DNA from: Sorangium sp025924095 | GTDB taxonomy: Bacteria; Myxococcota_A; Polyangia; Polyangiales; Polyangiaceae | Reading direction: 5' to 3' | Assembly (NCBI RefSeq): GCF_051521505.1 | Contig: NZ_CP150356.1 | Location: 2,976,001 to 3,040,000 of the forward strand | Length of the DNA stretch: 64,000 nt | In this document: piece after piece, positions 40,719 to 50,772 of the stretch | Layout of the letters: each line of letters starts with the position of its first letter | Position numbering within the stretch: position 1 is the first letter of the stretch | Made by a program: the position numbers and the translations under genes | The notes under the pieces: model-generated | Databases searched by the model: none | Seen by the model: only the letters and a program-made list of their open reading frames with translations | Told to the model about the DNA's origin: nothing

Positions 40719-41204
40719 TCAGCGGCGCTCTGCGTCAGCGACCGTCTCGCCCCGATCCGCGGCGCGGGCCGCGCGGAAGGCCGCGTCCAGCCGCGCCGCC
40801 TCGCGCGCCGCCTCGCCGGCCGGCAGGCCGCGCCTCCCCGCGGCCGCGACGATCGCCTTCCGGAACTGCGCTCCGGCCCGGCGGTATTCGAGCGTGACGA
40901 GGGTCAAGCAGAGGGCGACGAGCAGCACGTCGCGGGCGCTCGGTGACGGTAGAGACCAGGCGAGCCAGCCTGTGGCGATGGCGAGCAGTGCGCCGCAGAG
41001 ACCCCAGGACTCGGAGCGCTCAGCGCCCCCGGCCACCGCCGCGGCGGCCAGCGCCCCCGCGACGGAGGGTGGCGGCTCGGCATCCTTGTCCGAGGGCACT
41101 CGCCCCCTTGCGCCCTGAGCGCCTGGCGCGCCGCCGCCGGTCATGGGGGGTGCCGAGGACACCACGACAGCGTTCGATGCCGCACCGCGATGCATTGAGC
41201 TCAT
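40719..41204 (-). CDS. Small membrane protein of unknown function
   Basis: 161 residues from ATG 41204, with GAGGG upstream; a longer frame to 41291 has no support. The N-terminal 70 residues are Ala/Gly/Ser-rich and disordered. Then come two hydrophobic segments (WGLCGALLAIATGWLAWSL and RDVLLVALCLTLVTL) and a basic amphipathic tail (YRRAGAQFRKAIVAAAGRR). It could be a membrane-anchored partner of the upstream kinase, 125 bp away on the opposite side, but there is no family match. Confidence 0.6.
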   Translation of the reverse strand: MSSMHRGAASNAVVVSSAPPMTGGGAPGAQGARGRVPSDKDAEPPPSVAGALAAAAVAGGAERSESWGLCGALLAIATGWLAWSLPSPSARDVLLVALCLTLVTLEYRRAGAQFRKAIVAAAGRRGLPAGEAAREAARLDAAFRAARAADRGETVADAERR

Positions 41205-41482
41205 ACAAACACCCTCCTCGCTTTGCCGTTCAGCCCTACACAATGTCCGCGCTTGCACGCCGCGCGCCGTCGCGTAAATACGCGAGCACACTAGAGGATC
41301 TCACGGCTGAGGCCGCATCGCATGCGCATTGGTCGCGCGGGGCACGCAATTGGTGCGCGTTCGTCGAGATCTCGGCCTGGCCGAGGCGCACCGAGGGCGC
41401 AGAGGTGGGTGGACGTCGCTCGCTCCCTCTCCTCCGCGAGCGCGCGGCGCAGCCCGGGCTCCGCGGCGGGGAGCGCAGGCGA

Positions 41483-43048
41483 TCAGGGGTAGACGTAGGG
41501 CGCGTCCAGCCCGAGCGGGAGCCCGAGCTGCCAGTAGGCGAGGAGGAACAGGCTCCACACGACGAGGAACGTCACGGAGTAAGGCAGCATCAGCGCCATG
41601 AGCGTGCCAATCCCGGTGCCCTTCACGTACTTCTGGCAGAACACCACCACCAGGGGGAAATACACCATGAGCGGCGTGATGATGTTCGTTGTCGAGTCGC
41701 CGACGCGATAGGCCGCCTGGGTGAGCTCCGGCGAGATGCCGAGCGACATGAGCATGGGCACGAAGATCGGCGCGAGCAGCGCCCATTTCGCCGACGCGGA
41801 GCCGATGAGGAGGTTCACCGTCGCGGTGAGGAGGATGATGCCCACGATGGTCACCGTGCTCGGGAGCGCCATGGCCTGCAGCGTCGCAGCGCCCTTGAGC
41901 GCCAGGAGCGCGCCAAGGTTCGACTTGTTGAACAGGTAGATGAACTGCGCGGCGAAGAAGGCCATGACCAGGTAATAGGCCATCGTGCCCATCGTCTTGC
42001 TCATCCCGCCGATCACGTCACGGTGGCTCGTGAATGTGCCCGCCGTGTAGCCGTAGACGATCCCGGGGATCAGAAAGAACAGGAAGATGAGCGGCACGAT
42101 CGCGGTCATGAGCGGCGCCGTGCTGCTCGTCAGCTGACCGCCCGGCGCGCGCAGGGGCGACGACGCGGGCGCGCTCGCGGCGACGAGCAGGGCGACGCAC
42201 AGCGCCATCGCCGCGAGCCCCGCCCAGAGCGCGCGCGCCTCGCGCGGCGTGAGCTCCGCCACGCGCGGCTCCTGCTCCGGCGCGGCGTCGACGGGCGTGC
42301 GGGCGAGGCGCGGCTCGATCACACGGTCGGTGATGAACCAGCCGAGCCCGACGACCAGCAGGCAGGAGGCGCTGCAGAAGAACCAGTTGCAGAGCGGGTT
42401 GACGGTGCGCTTCGGATCGAGGATGCCGGCGCCGGCCTGGGTCAGGCCCTGCAGCAGCGGGTCGAGGCTGGAAGGGATGAAGTTGGCGCTGAAGCCCCCA
42501 GAGACGCCCGCGAACGCCGCGGAGATGCCCGCGAGCGGGTGCCGGCCAGCGGCCTGGAAGATGACCGCGGCGAGCGGGATGACGAGCACGTAGCCCGCGT
42601 CGGCCGCCGTGTGGCTGATGATGGCCACGACGATCACCATCGGCGTGAGCAGCACCCTCGGGGTGATCGCGAGGAGCTTCTTCAGACCGGCGTTGATGAA
42701 CCCCGAGTGCTCGGCGATGCCGACGCCGAGCAAGGCGACGAGCACCACGCCGAGCGGATGGAAGCCCGTGAAGGTCGGGACCATGCTCGCGAGGAACTCG
42801 GTGACGGCCTTGCCCGAGAGCTGGCTCTGGACCTGGAGCGGCTGCTTCGTCCTCGGGTCGATCTCGCTGAACTGGAGCGGCGCGAGCGCCGCGGACAAGA
42901 TCACGACCGCGGCGGCGAGCACGACGAAGAGCAGCGCGGGATCGGGGAGCTTGTTGCCCGCCCTCTCGAGCGCGTCGAGGGCGCGGCTCGCCCGGCCCGC
43001 CCGCGCTTCGAGCGGGGCCGGGGGGAGCTCGGGTTGCTTGCTGGACAT
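41483..43048 (-). CDS. AbgT-family transporter
   Basis: 521 residues with about 12 to 13 hydrophobic helices and short loops. Family marks: LDALERAGNKLPDPALLFVVLA at the N terminus, SMVPTFTGFHPLGVVLVALLGVGIAEHSGF, and SASAKWALLAPIFVPMLMSLG near the C terminus. AbgT proteins import p-aminobenzoyl-glutamate or act as antimetabolite exporters (MtrF/YdaH type). Which of these applies is unknown. Inner membrane. It is divergent from the giant kinase gene at 43259. Confidence 0.9.
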   Translation of the reverse strand: MSSKQPELPPAPLEARAGRASRALDALERAGNKLPDPALLFVVLAAAVVILSAALAPLQFSEIDPRTKQPLQVQSQLSGKAVTEFLASMVPTFTGFHPLGVVLVALLGVGIAEHSGFINAGLKKLLAITPRVLLTPMVIVVAIISHTAADAGYVLVIPLAAVIFQAAGRHPLAGISAAFAGVSGGFSANFIPSSLDPLLQGLTQAGAGILDPKRTVNPLCNWFFCSASCLLVVGLGWFITDRVIEPRLARTPVDAAPEQEPRVAELTPREARALWAGLAAMALCVALLVAASAPASSPLRAPGGQLTSSTAPLMTAIVPLIFLFFLIPGIVYGYTAGTFTSHRDVIGGMSKTMGTMAYYLVMAFFAAQFIYLFNKSNLGALLALKGAATLQAMALPSTVTIVGIILLTATVNLLIGSASAKWALLAPIFVPMLMSLGISPELTQAAYRVGDSTTNIITPLMVYFPLVVVFCQKYVKGTGIGTLMALMLPYSVTFLVVWSLFLLAYWQLGLPLGLDAPYVYP

Positions 43049-43258
43049 GCGCGCATCCTAAGGCGATCCGCCCTGCGCGTCGCCGGTTTCGTAATGGACG
43101 GCCCATACCGTCGCAGTCGGACGCGACCTGGCGCTCGCGAAGCGACGCGGCCCCGACTCCACATCTCTTTCCGTCGGTAGTTCACACGGGGCTGTTCAAC
43201 AGGGCAGGTGGAACTCAAGCCTTCAGCTGCTGTACGATGGCCCAGAGGGGCTCGTTAC

Positions 43259-46200
43259 ATGCTAATTCTTCAGGATTACACCGCGACGGAAAAAATCTAC
43301 GAAGGAATCACGTCGGTTCTTTATCGAGGCCACCGGAATGCGGATCAGCTGCCTGTCGCCGTGAAGCTCCTCAAGAGCGAGTACCCAGACCCGCGAGAGC
43401 TGGCCAAGATCCGGCACGAGCACGCGGTCATGAGGGACCTTCGTGTCCCGGGCATCCCCGTGGTGATCGAGGTGGGGAAGCACGGGAATGGCCTGGCGCT
43501 GATCATGGAGGACAGCGGCGGGCGGTCGCTGAGCGACATGATCCGGTCGCAGCGGCTCAGCCTCGCGCCGGCGCTGCGGATCGTGGCGTCGGTCGCTGAC
43601 ATCATCGACTCGGTTCACCAGCGCCATGTCATTCACAAGGACATCAAGCCGCACAACATCCTCGTCGACCCCGAGACGATGCAGGTCAAGCTGATCGACT
43701 TCGGCATCGCCACGCGGCTGTCGCGCGAGAACCAGGTCGCGCTGGCGCCGGACGCGCTGGAGGGGACGCTCGCGTACATGTCGCCCGAGCAGACAGGGCG
43801 GATGAACCGCGTCGTCGATCATCGCAGCGATCTCTACTCGCTCGGCGTCACCCTGTACGAGATGCTCACCGGCGCGCTCCCGTTCCAGGCGAACGACGCG
43901 ATGGAGCTCGTGCACCACCATATCGCGAGGAGGCCCGTGCCGCCGGCGGAGGTCAACGCGCAGCTCCCCCCGATCGTCTCCGATATCGTGATGAAGCTCC
44001 TGGCCAAGAGCGCCGAGGCGCGTTACCAGAGCGGCGCCGGGCTCAAGGCCGATCTGGAAGACTGCCTGAGCCAGCTGGAGGCGACCGGTCAGATCCAGCC
44101 GTTCGTGCTCGGGCGCCTTGACCGCGTCGGCGAGCTCCGGATCATCCAGAAGCTCTATGGCCGGGAGGAGCAGGCAGCGACGCTCCTCGCCGCGTTCGAC
44201 CGCGCGAGCCGGGGCTCGGTCGAGCTCCTCCTGGTCTCGGGCGAGGCGGGCGTCGGGAAATCCGCCCTGGTGCAGGAGGTCCACAAGGCGCTCGCGCACC
44301 GCCGCGCGTACTGCATCGCGGGCGCGTTCGCGCAGATCGGCCGCAGCACCCCGTATGCCTCCGTGGCGAGCGCGCTCCGGAGCCTCGTCCGGAATCTCCT
44401 GGCAGAGCGCACCGACGCCCTCGATCTCTGGAAGGCGAAGCTGCTCGAGGCGCTCGGCCCGAACGGCCAGGTGCTCATCGATCTCGTCCCCGAGCTCGAG
44501 CTCGTCATCGGTCCCCAGCCGGCCGTCACCGAGCTCGGACCTACCGAGTCCCAGAACCGGTTCAACCTGGTGTTCCAGAACTTCCTCCGCATCTTCGCGA
44601 CGCGGGAGCACCCCGTCGTGCTCGCGCTCGAGGACCTCCAGTGGGCGGACGCGGCCTCGCTCAACCTGATCCACACGCTGATGACCGGGCCGGGCACCGC
44701 GCATCTCCTGGTCATCGGCACGACCCGGGAGGGCGAGGTCGCCGCGGCCCACCCGCTGCGCCTCCTCGCCGACGCGCTGCGGAGCGCGCGCGTCGCCGTC
44801 CACACGATCGCGATCGAGCCGCTGGAGCGGCCCGCCGTCGCGCAGATCGTGGCCGAGGCGCTGGACTGCGCGGTGGAGCAGGCGGCGCCGCTCTCGGAGG
44901 TCGTCTTCGAGAAGACCCGCGGGAACCCGTTCTTCGTGAACCAGTTCCTGCGGGCGCTCCGCCAGGAGGAGCTCCTGCGCTTCGACGCGCGCTCCCGTTC
45001 CTGGACATGGGATCTCGCGCCGATCCAGGCGATGAAGATCACGGACAACGTGGTGGCGCTCATGGCGGGCAAGCTCCAGGAGCTCGCGCCGGACACGCAG
45101 CGCGCCCTGATGCTCGCGGCGTGCGTGGGCCACGAGTTCGAGCTGGAGGTGCTCTCGGTCCTCTGCGATCGATCGCGCGGGGACACGGCCGCCGACCTCT
45201 GGGAGGCCCTGCGGGACGGGCTCATCCATCCCACGGACAGCGAGTACCGCTTCGTCCACGGCCCGGCGCGCAGCGACGCGGCGGACGACGAGCCCTCGAC
45301 CCGCTTCAACGTCTCCTACCGGTTCTTGCACGATCGCGTCCAGCAGGCCGCGTACTCGCTGCTCGACGACGAGCGCCGGAAGGCCGCGCACCTACGGATC
45401 GGCAGGCTGCTCCTGGCCAGGGCCGGCAGCAGCCCGCGCGACGACGCGCTGTTCGCCGTCGCCAACCAGGTGAACCTCGCCGCCGACCTGATCTCCGAGC
45501 CGGGCGAGCGCGTCGAGCTCGCCAGGCTGAACCTGGCCGCGGGGAGGCGGGCGAAGGCGGCGAACGCCCACCAGGCGGCCGCCGACTACCTCGCGGCCGG
45601 GACATCGCTGCTCGGCGAGGCGTCCTGGGAGCGCGACGGCGACCTGATGTTCGCGCTCTGCGTGACATGCGCCGAGTGCGAGTACATGTGCGGTCATTTC
45701 GATCGGGCCGAGTCGCTCTTCGATCTCCTGCTGTCCCGCGCGAGCTCCACGCTGGAGCGAGCGCAGGTCCATAACCTGCGGATCATCCTCTATCTCACCC
45801 TGTTCAAGGTCGCGGACTGCATGAGCGTCGGGCGCGCCGGCCTCGCGCTGTTCGGGATCGAGCTGCCTCGCTCCGAGGAGCAGTACCAGGCGGCGCTCGA
45901 CGCGGAGCTCGCGGAGGTGCCCGTCCACCTGGGGAGCCGGCGGATCGAGGAGCTCGTCGACGCGCCGGAGCTCGAGGACCAGGAGACGCTGACCGTCCTG
46001 GAGCTGCTGACGAACCTCTCCTCGCCGGCCTACCTCACCGACGCGAGGCTCGCGGCGCTCGTCACGGCGAAGCAGGTCAACCTCTCGCTCAGGCACGGTC
46101 ACTCGGAGGTGTCGGCGTTCGGCTTCGTGCTGTACGGCCTCTACATGGCCGTGCTGCGCGATCGGTACGACGAGGCGCAGCGGTTCGGGCGGCTCGGGCT

Positions 46201-48274
46201 CGCCCTCGACCGGCGGTTCAACAACGTCGAGCTGGCCTGCAAGATCCACTTCACGTTCGGCGTCTACGCCCATTTCTTCTCCCCGCTGAGCGAGACGATC
46301 GAGCTCCTCCGGCGCGGGCTCGAGGCAGGGATGGTGTCCGCGGACTTCCCCTATCTCTCCTACACGTGCAACGCGATCATCATGGCGCGGCTCGGGCTCG
46401 GCGAGGAGCTCGCGTCGGTCAAAAAGGAGCTCGATCGCTTCCTGGGGCTCATGGCGCGGACAAAGAACGCGCTGTCCACGACCTTTCTCACGATCGCGCG
46501 GCAGATGGTCGCCTGCCTCGAGGGGCGCACCGAGGGCAGGGCCGCGCTGAGCGACGACGACTTCAACGAAGCGGAGCTCGTGGCGACGTTCAGCGCGCCG
46601 AGCGCCATGTTCGCGGCCTGCTGGTATCACGTGGTCAAGCTGCAGCTCCTGTTCCTGGACGAGGAGCACGCCGCCGCGCTCTCGGCGGCGCTGGAGGCCG
46701 AGCGGACCCTCGGGAGCAGCATGGGGTATTTCTCCACGGCGGAGCTGTCGTTCTACGTCTGCCTGACGCTGACCGCCCTGGGCGAGGACGCCCTGGGGGG
46801 GCCGGCGCGGAGCGCGGCGATGCTCGAGGAGCATCACGCGAAGCTCGCGCGCTGGGCCGAGAGCTGCCCGGAGAACTACCGGCACAAGCACCTCCTTGTC
46901 GGCGCCGAGCGCTCGCGCCTCTCCGGCGATGAGCTGACCTCGATGGCGCGTTACGAGGAGGCGATCGAGGCCGCGCAGCAGAGCGGGTTCACCCGGGACG
47001 AGGCGCTCGCGAGCGAGCTTTACGCGAAGTTCCACCTCGCGAAGGGCAGGGACAGGACGGCGCGGTTCTACCTGACGAGCGCGTGCTACGGGTACGTCCG
47101 CTGGGGGGCCACGGCCAAGGCGCAATCCCTCGTGGACAGGTATCCAGAGCTCGCCCTCCAGCCCGCGGTGGGCTCGCGCCGCGCGGACGGGACGGTATCC
47201 TTCACGGTGTCGAGCACGAGCTCCTCGAGCGCCAACACAGCGCGAAAAGGGGTGCTCGACGTGACGGCGATGATCCGCGCGGCGCAGGTGATCGCCGGCG
47301 AGGTCGAGCTCGACAACGTGCTGGAGCAGCTGATGCGGATCGCCGTGGAGAACGCGGGGGCGCGCAAGGGCGCGCTCGTCCTCGAACGCGGCGAGCGGCT
47401 CGTGGTCGAGGCGCTCGCGACCGTCGATCCCGACGTGCTCCGCACGGGGATGACGATGCCCGTCGAGGACAGCGCCGACATCGCCGCCTCGGTCGTGCAG
47501 TACGTCGCCCGGACCCGAGAGCCGGTGATCCTGGTCGACGCGATCGAGGACGGGCGCTTCGCGGCCGATCCGTACATCGTCGCGAGCCGCCCGCGGTCGG
47601 TCCTCTGCATGTCGATGGTCCACCGAGGCCGGCTCACGGGCGTTCTTTACCTGGAGAACGACGTCATCAGCAATGCGTTCACCGCGGCGCGGATCGAGCT
47701 GCTCGGGCTGCTCCTGTCGCAGGCGACCATCGCCGTCGAGAACGCGCTCCTCTACGCGCACTTGCAGCACCGCACCGAGGAGCTGCGGGTGGCCGGCGAG
47801 CGGCTGGAGATCGAGCTCGCCGAGCGCGCGCGCTCCGAGCAGACCCGGGCGTCGCTCCAGGAGGAGATCATCCGGGTCCAGAATGACAGGCTGGCCGAGC
47901 TGTCCACGCCGCTCATCCCCATCACCGATCGCATCATGGTCATGCCGCTCATCGGGACGATGGACGCGGCGCGCGCGGAGCAGGTGCTGCACACGGCGCT
48001 GCAGGGGGTCGACGCGAACGACACGCAGGTCGTGATCCTCGACATCACCGGCGTCAAATCGATCGACACAAGCGTCGCTGCCTCGCTCATCAGCACGGCG
48101 AGCGCCCTCCGGCTGCTCGGGGCGCAGGCGGTGATCACCGGCGTTCGCGGCGACGTCGCGCAGACGCTGGTCGCGCTCGACGTCGATTTCGGGGCCATCG
48201 TGACGAAGGGGACCCTGCAAAGCGGGATCGCTTACGCGCTGGAGCAGAGCAGAAGGACTCGCCGCCTGTCCTGA
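43259..48274 (+). CDS. Giant PknK-like kinase with AAA, TPR, GAF and STAS domains
   Basis: 1671 residues from ATG 43259 with AGAGGGG upstream; a GTG frame reaches 43208. The kinase domain (about 10-270) has a degenerate glycine loop, Lys36, HKDIKPHN, DFGIAT and the SPEQTGRMNR motif of the family. A AAA/STAND ATPase follows (SGEAGVGKS, LALEDLQWAD) and long TPR helices (about 750-1290). A GAF domain is seen near 1340-1490 (VELDNVLEQLMRIAVENAG). The C terminus is a coiled coil and an RsbR-like STAS domain, LSTPLIPITDRIMVMPLIG and ILDITGVKSIDTSVAASL. Most relatives end in a histidine kinase, so STAS as output is noteworthy. Confidence 0.9.
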   Translation: MLILQDYTATEKIYEGITSVLYRGHRNADQLPVAVKLLKSEYPDPRELAKIRHEHAVMRDLRVPGIPVVIEVGKHGNGLALIMEDSGGRSLSDMIRSQRLSLAPALRIVASVADIIDSVHQRHVIHKDIKPHNILVDPETMQVKLIDFGIATRLSRENQVALAPDALEGTLAYMSPEQTGRMNRVVDHRSDLYSLGVTLYEMLTGALPFQANDAMELVHHHIARRPVPPAEVNAQLPPIVSDIVMKLLAKSAEARYQSGAGLKADLEDCLSQLEATGQIQPFVLGRLDRVGELRIIQKLYGREEQAATLLAAFDRASRGSVELLLVSGEAGVGKSALVQEVHKALAHRRAYCIAGAFAQIGRSTPYASVASALRSLVRNLLAERTDALDLWKAKLLEALGPNGQVLIDLVPELELVIGPQPAVTELGPTESQNRFNLVFQNFLRIFATREHPVVLALEDLQWADAASLNLIHTLMTGPGTAHLLVIGTTREGEVAAAHPLRLLADALRSARVAVHTIAIEPLERPAVAQIVAEALDCAVEQAAPLSEVVFEKTRGNPFFVNQFLRALRQEELLRFDARSRSWTWDLAPIQAMKITDNVVALMAGKLQELAPDTQRALMLAACVGHEFELEVLSVLCDRSRGDTAADLWEALRDGLIHPTDSEYRFVHGPARSDAADDEPSTRFNVSYRFLHDRVQQAAYSLLDDERRKAAHLRIGRLLLARAGSSPRDDALFAVANQVNLAADLISEPGERVELARLNLAAGRRAKAANAHQAAADYLAAGTSLLGEASWERDGDLMFALCVTCAECEYMCGHFDRAESLFDLLLSRASSTLERAQVHNLRIILYLTLFKVADCMSVGRAGLALFGIELPRSEEQYQAALDAELAEVPVHLGSRRIEELVDAPELEDQETLTVLELLTNLSSPAYLTDARLAALVTAKQVNLSLRHGHSEVSAFGFVLYGLYMAVLRDRYDEAQRFGRLGLALDRRFNNVELACKIHFTFGVYAHFFSPLSETIELLRRGLEAGMVSADFPYLSYTCNAIIMARLGLGEELASVKKELDRFLGLMARTKNALSTTFLTIARQMVACLEGRTEGRAALSDDDFNEAELVATFSAPSAMFAACWYHVVKLQLLFLDEEHAAALSAALEAERTLGSSMGYFSTAELSFYVCLTLTALGEDALGGPARSAAMLEEHHAKLARWAESCPENYRHKHLLVGAERSRLSGDELTSMARYEEAIEAAQQSGFTRDEALASELYAKFHLAKGRDRTARFYLTSACYGYVRWGATAKAQSLVDRYPELALQPAVGSRRADGTVSFTVSSTSSSSANTARKGVLDVTAMIRAAQVIAGEVELDNVLEQLMRIAVENAGARKGALVLERGERLVVEALATVDPDVLRTGMTMPVEDSADIAASVVQYVARTREPVILVDAIEDGRFAADPYIVASRPRSVLCMSMVHRGRLTGVLYLENDVISNAFTAARIELLGLLLSQATIAVENALLYAHLQHRTEELRVAGERLEIELAERARSEQTRASLQEEIIRVQNDRLAELSTPLIPITDRIMVMPLIGTMDAARAEQVLHTALQGVDANDTQVVILDITGVKSIDTSVAASLISTASALRLLGAQAVITGVRGDVAQTLVALDVDFGAIVTKGTLQSGIAYALEQSRRTRRLS

Positions 48275-48380
48275 GCGCCGCCCTGGGCGCGCCGCCGATT
48301 CCGAGGGTCCTCCTCGTGACGCGGACAGGCGGTCGTGCTTTCTCTCTTGTTGCGGCGCGGCTCGAACTTATAGTTGAAGA

Positions 48381-49079
48381 ATGGGTCTGAGCGAGCATGC
48401 TCGGCGCGATGACGAGTTGTACGCGATCCGCCGCCGACAGCCGTACGGGATCGAGATCGACGGACTTCGGTTGTGCGTCGCAGAGGACGTCTTCCCTCCC
48501 GATCTCGGCTACTCGCCGCGCCGGCTCGCGGCCGTCCTCCGGCGGTACACGCCCCGTCGCGCGCTCGACATGGGGTGTGGCTCGGGGTACCTCGCCCTGG
48601 TGTTGAGCAAGAACGGAGCCAGGGAGGTCTGGGCGGTGGACAACCATCCACCCGCGATCGCATGCACGACAGAGAACGCGGCGAGGAACCCTCCGCTGCG
48701 GGTTCGCGCTGTGGAGAGCGACCTGTTCGCGGCGATCTCGCCTGGCGCGACGTTCGACCTCATCGTGTTCAATCAGCCATTTTACCCGAGCACGACCCGG
48801 CGAGGCGTCTTCGGTATGAAGCGCGACGGTGGACGGCCCATCATTGAGAGGTTTCTTACCCAGGCGAGAGGCTTCATCACGCCCGAGACCGTCATGCTCA
48901 TGCCCTTCTCGCAGGTGGCCGGAGGAGAGAACGACCCGGGCGCGGTCGCCGCGCAGCTCGGGTATACGTCCCGGATAGTGCACCGTGAGAGCGACGGCCC
49001 TCACGCGCATGTCATCCACGAGATTCGAGCGCCTGGCTCGCGTCCTGATGCCGACAGGAGAGGCCATGTCCTGGTTTGA
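48381..49079 (+). CDS. Class I SAM-dependent methyltransferase, PrmC/HemK-like
   Basis: 232 residues. The Rossmann core shows LDMGCGSGYLALVLSKNG (motif I, about 60-77), WAVDNHPPAI (acidic loop) and LIVFNQPFYP near 131-139. The NQPF tetrapeptide is the (N/D)PPY-type motif of N-methyltransferases acting on glutamine or adenine. The overall layout is close to PrmC/HemK. The substrate is not evident. It overlaps the next methyltransferase by 14 bases, so the two are co-translated. No obvious strong ribosome site before the ATG. Confidence 0.8.
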   Translation: MGLSEHARRDDELYAIRRRQPYGIEIDGLRLCVAEDVFPPDLGYSPRRLAAVLRRYTPRRALDMGCGSGYLALVLSKNGAREVWAVDNHPPAIACTTENAARNPPLRVRAVESDLFAAISPGATFDLIVFNQPFYPSTTRRGVFGMKRDGGRPIIERFLTQARGFITPETVMLMPFSQVAGGENDPGAVAAQLGYTSRIVHRESDGPHAHVIHEIRAPGSRPDADRRGHVLV

Positions 49080-49890
49080 CGTCAAATGTTATTCTCCCTG
49101 CGGGGCGCCGGAGCGAATGCCCGCCCGCCGCCGGAGGCCGCACCGGCTGACGCATCAGGCCTGGGCCCTCGCGTCGAGCCGGTTCGTCCGGAACGACATC
49201 CCCCCGATCCTCGATGCGCTCGATGGGTGCAGGAGGATCCTGGACGTCGGCGGGGGCACCGGGGCTGTCGTGCGGCGCATCGCGGAGCGATTCGGCGGCT
49301 GCATCACCGTCGAGCCTGACGCGGCCAACGTCTCCGCGATGGACGAGGAGCGGCGGGAGGACGGCAGGATACGCGTGCTGCACGGCAGAGCGGAGAGCCT
49401 GCCGCTCGAGGAAGACACGTTTGACGGCGTCGTGTCGGCGTGGGTGCTCCACTACGTCGATGACGTCGTGGGGGCCGTCCAGGAGATGATCCGGGTGTGC
49501 GACAAGCGCGATCCTGGATCGAGGATCGTGATCGTGCAGGGGGCCCCTGACAACGAGATGGTCGGTCTGCTGAACAGCAACTGCTGCGCCGTGGCGGGCG
49601 ACGAGGCAGAGCACCATGGACATCTGCTCGCGACGGCCGCGGATGTGCTGTGGAGCCACGGCTTCAAGAACGTGGATATGGTGAGGGTGAACGTCGAGCT
49701 GCGCTGCGACGAGGCCGACCTCGAGGAGAGAATAGCGAGGGCGGCGGAGGTCCTGCAGCGGTTCTGGTACGATCGGCATCCGGCGGCGGAGATCATGAAA
49801 ATGAGGCTCTCCGCTGACCTGAGAGCTCGTTTCACGAGGACGCCGACATCCATCGGAGACGATGGGATCATGATGGTCGCGCGCCGATGA
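49066..49890 (+). CDS. Class I SAM-dependent methyltransferase
   Basis: 274 residues from ATG 49066 with AGGAGAGG just before it; longer starts exist (48985) but lie inside the previous gene. Motif I is RILDVGGGTGAVV (about 56-68), followed by TVEPDAANV and VVSAWVLHYVDD, the UbiE/COQ5-type motif III. The C-terminal half is helical and could bind a larger substrate; the C motif CCAVAGDEAEHHGH is unusual and could bind metal. Overlaps the upstream methyltransferase by 14 bases. Confidence 0.8.
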   Translation: MSWFDVKCYSPCGAPERMPARRRRPHRLTHQAWALASSRFVRNDIPPILDALDGCRRILDVGGGTGAVVRRIAERFGGCITVEPDAANVSAMDEERREDGRIRVLHGRAESLPLEEDTFDGVVSAWVLHYVDDVVGAVQEMIRVCDKRDPGSRIVIVQGAPDNEMVGLLNSNCCAVAGDEAEHHGHLLATAADVLWSHGFKNVDMVRVNVELRCDEADLEERIARAAEVLQRFWYDRHPAAEIMKMRLSADLRARFTRTPTSIGDDGIMMVARR

Positions 49891-49966
49891 TGTGCCGCGC
49901 CGGGCGGGCGAGCGCCCGGGCGGCGCGACACCTCACCGGCGCGCGACGTGAGATCGGAGATAGACG

Positions 49967-50752
49967 ATGAGTACTTCAGCATCCGGTAGCCAGCTCGCCG
50001 GCGCGAACTCGGCTCGCATGATCGATTACTGGCTCGGCGGCAGGCACTACTTGCCGGTCGACGTCGACGCGGCGAAGGAGTTCGAGGCTGCGTACGGGGA
50101 CTTCCGAGGCATGTTTCGCGTCCTCCGCCGGTTCATCGGGCGCGCCACGAGGTCGATCCGCGCGCAGGGGATCGATCAGCTCATCGTCTTCGGGGCGGGG
50201 CTGCCGACCTCGGGGAACGTCCACGAGGTCGTGCCTGACGCGCGGGTGCTCTACACCGACATGGATCCCACCAACATCTCGATGGGGCGGGAGATCCTGG
50301 CCGACCTGCCGAACGCCGATTACATCTACTGCGATGCGTCGGACCTGACCACCCTGGATCAGGCGTCGGTCGAGCGCGTGCTCGGTCCGATCCGGCGGCT
50401 CGGCATCGTCTTCGTGGGCGTCGCCGCCTTCATCTCCGATGACAAGCTGAAGGCGGCGTTCGCGTCGCTGTACGACTGGGCGCCGCCCGGCAGCACCATG
50501 GCGCTCGATTTCGACAGCGAGATGGGCCTCCAGTACCCGAAGATCGTCGAGATGCTCGAGGCTCCAGGGCTCAAGTTTCACATGCGCTCCCCGGAGGCCA
50601 TCCGCGCGCTCCTCGGTCCGTGGCGATTGACGGACGATGGGATCACCCCCGTCTCCGCCTGGCGCAATCAGGGCGAGGATGCGGACTATCCGGCGTTCAT
50701 GTATGGCTGCATGGTCCACCGTCCGGACGACGAAGAGGGCCGCCGGGGTTAG
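49967..50752 (+). CDS. SAM-dependent methyltransferase of the PF04672-like type
   Basis: 261 residues. It has the pattern of the Methyltransf_19 family: ANSARMIDYWLGGRHYLPVD at the start, GIDQLIVFGAGLPTSGNVHEVV, and VLYTDMDPTNISMGREIL. The characteristic DYxLGG and GLPTxxNVHE motifs are clear. These enzymes are common in actinobacteria and their substrates are unknown. It follows the two preceding methyltransferases by 76 bp on the same strand, making three in a row. GAGATAG and GGAG-like sequence precede the ATG. A strong hairpin follows at 50773. Confidence 0.85.
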   Translation: MSTSASGSQLAGANSARMIDYWLGGRHYLPVDVDAAKEFEAAYGDFRGMFRVLRRFIGRATRSIRAQGIDQLIVFGAGLPTSGNVHEVVPDARVLYTDMDPTNISMGREILADLPNADYIYCDASDLTTLDQASVERVLGPIRRLGIVFVGVAAFISDDKLKAAFASLYDWAPPGSTMALDFDSEMGLQYPKIVEMLEAPGLKFHMRSPEAIRALLGPWRLTDDGITPVSAWRNQGEDADYPAFMYGCMVHRPDDEEGRRG

Positions 50753-50772
50753 CGAGGGAGCCTGTCCGGCGC

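Noticed and set aside
36893..40897. 1334-residue plus-strand frame opposite the giant kinase
   Set aside because: Antisense frame caused by third-position GC bias; the minus strand has all kinase and ATPase motifs.
41205..41482. Possible small gene between the small membrane protein and AbgT genes
   Set aside because: No start with a ribosome site and no recognisable protein pattern on either strand.
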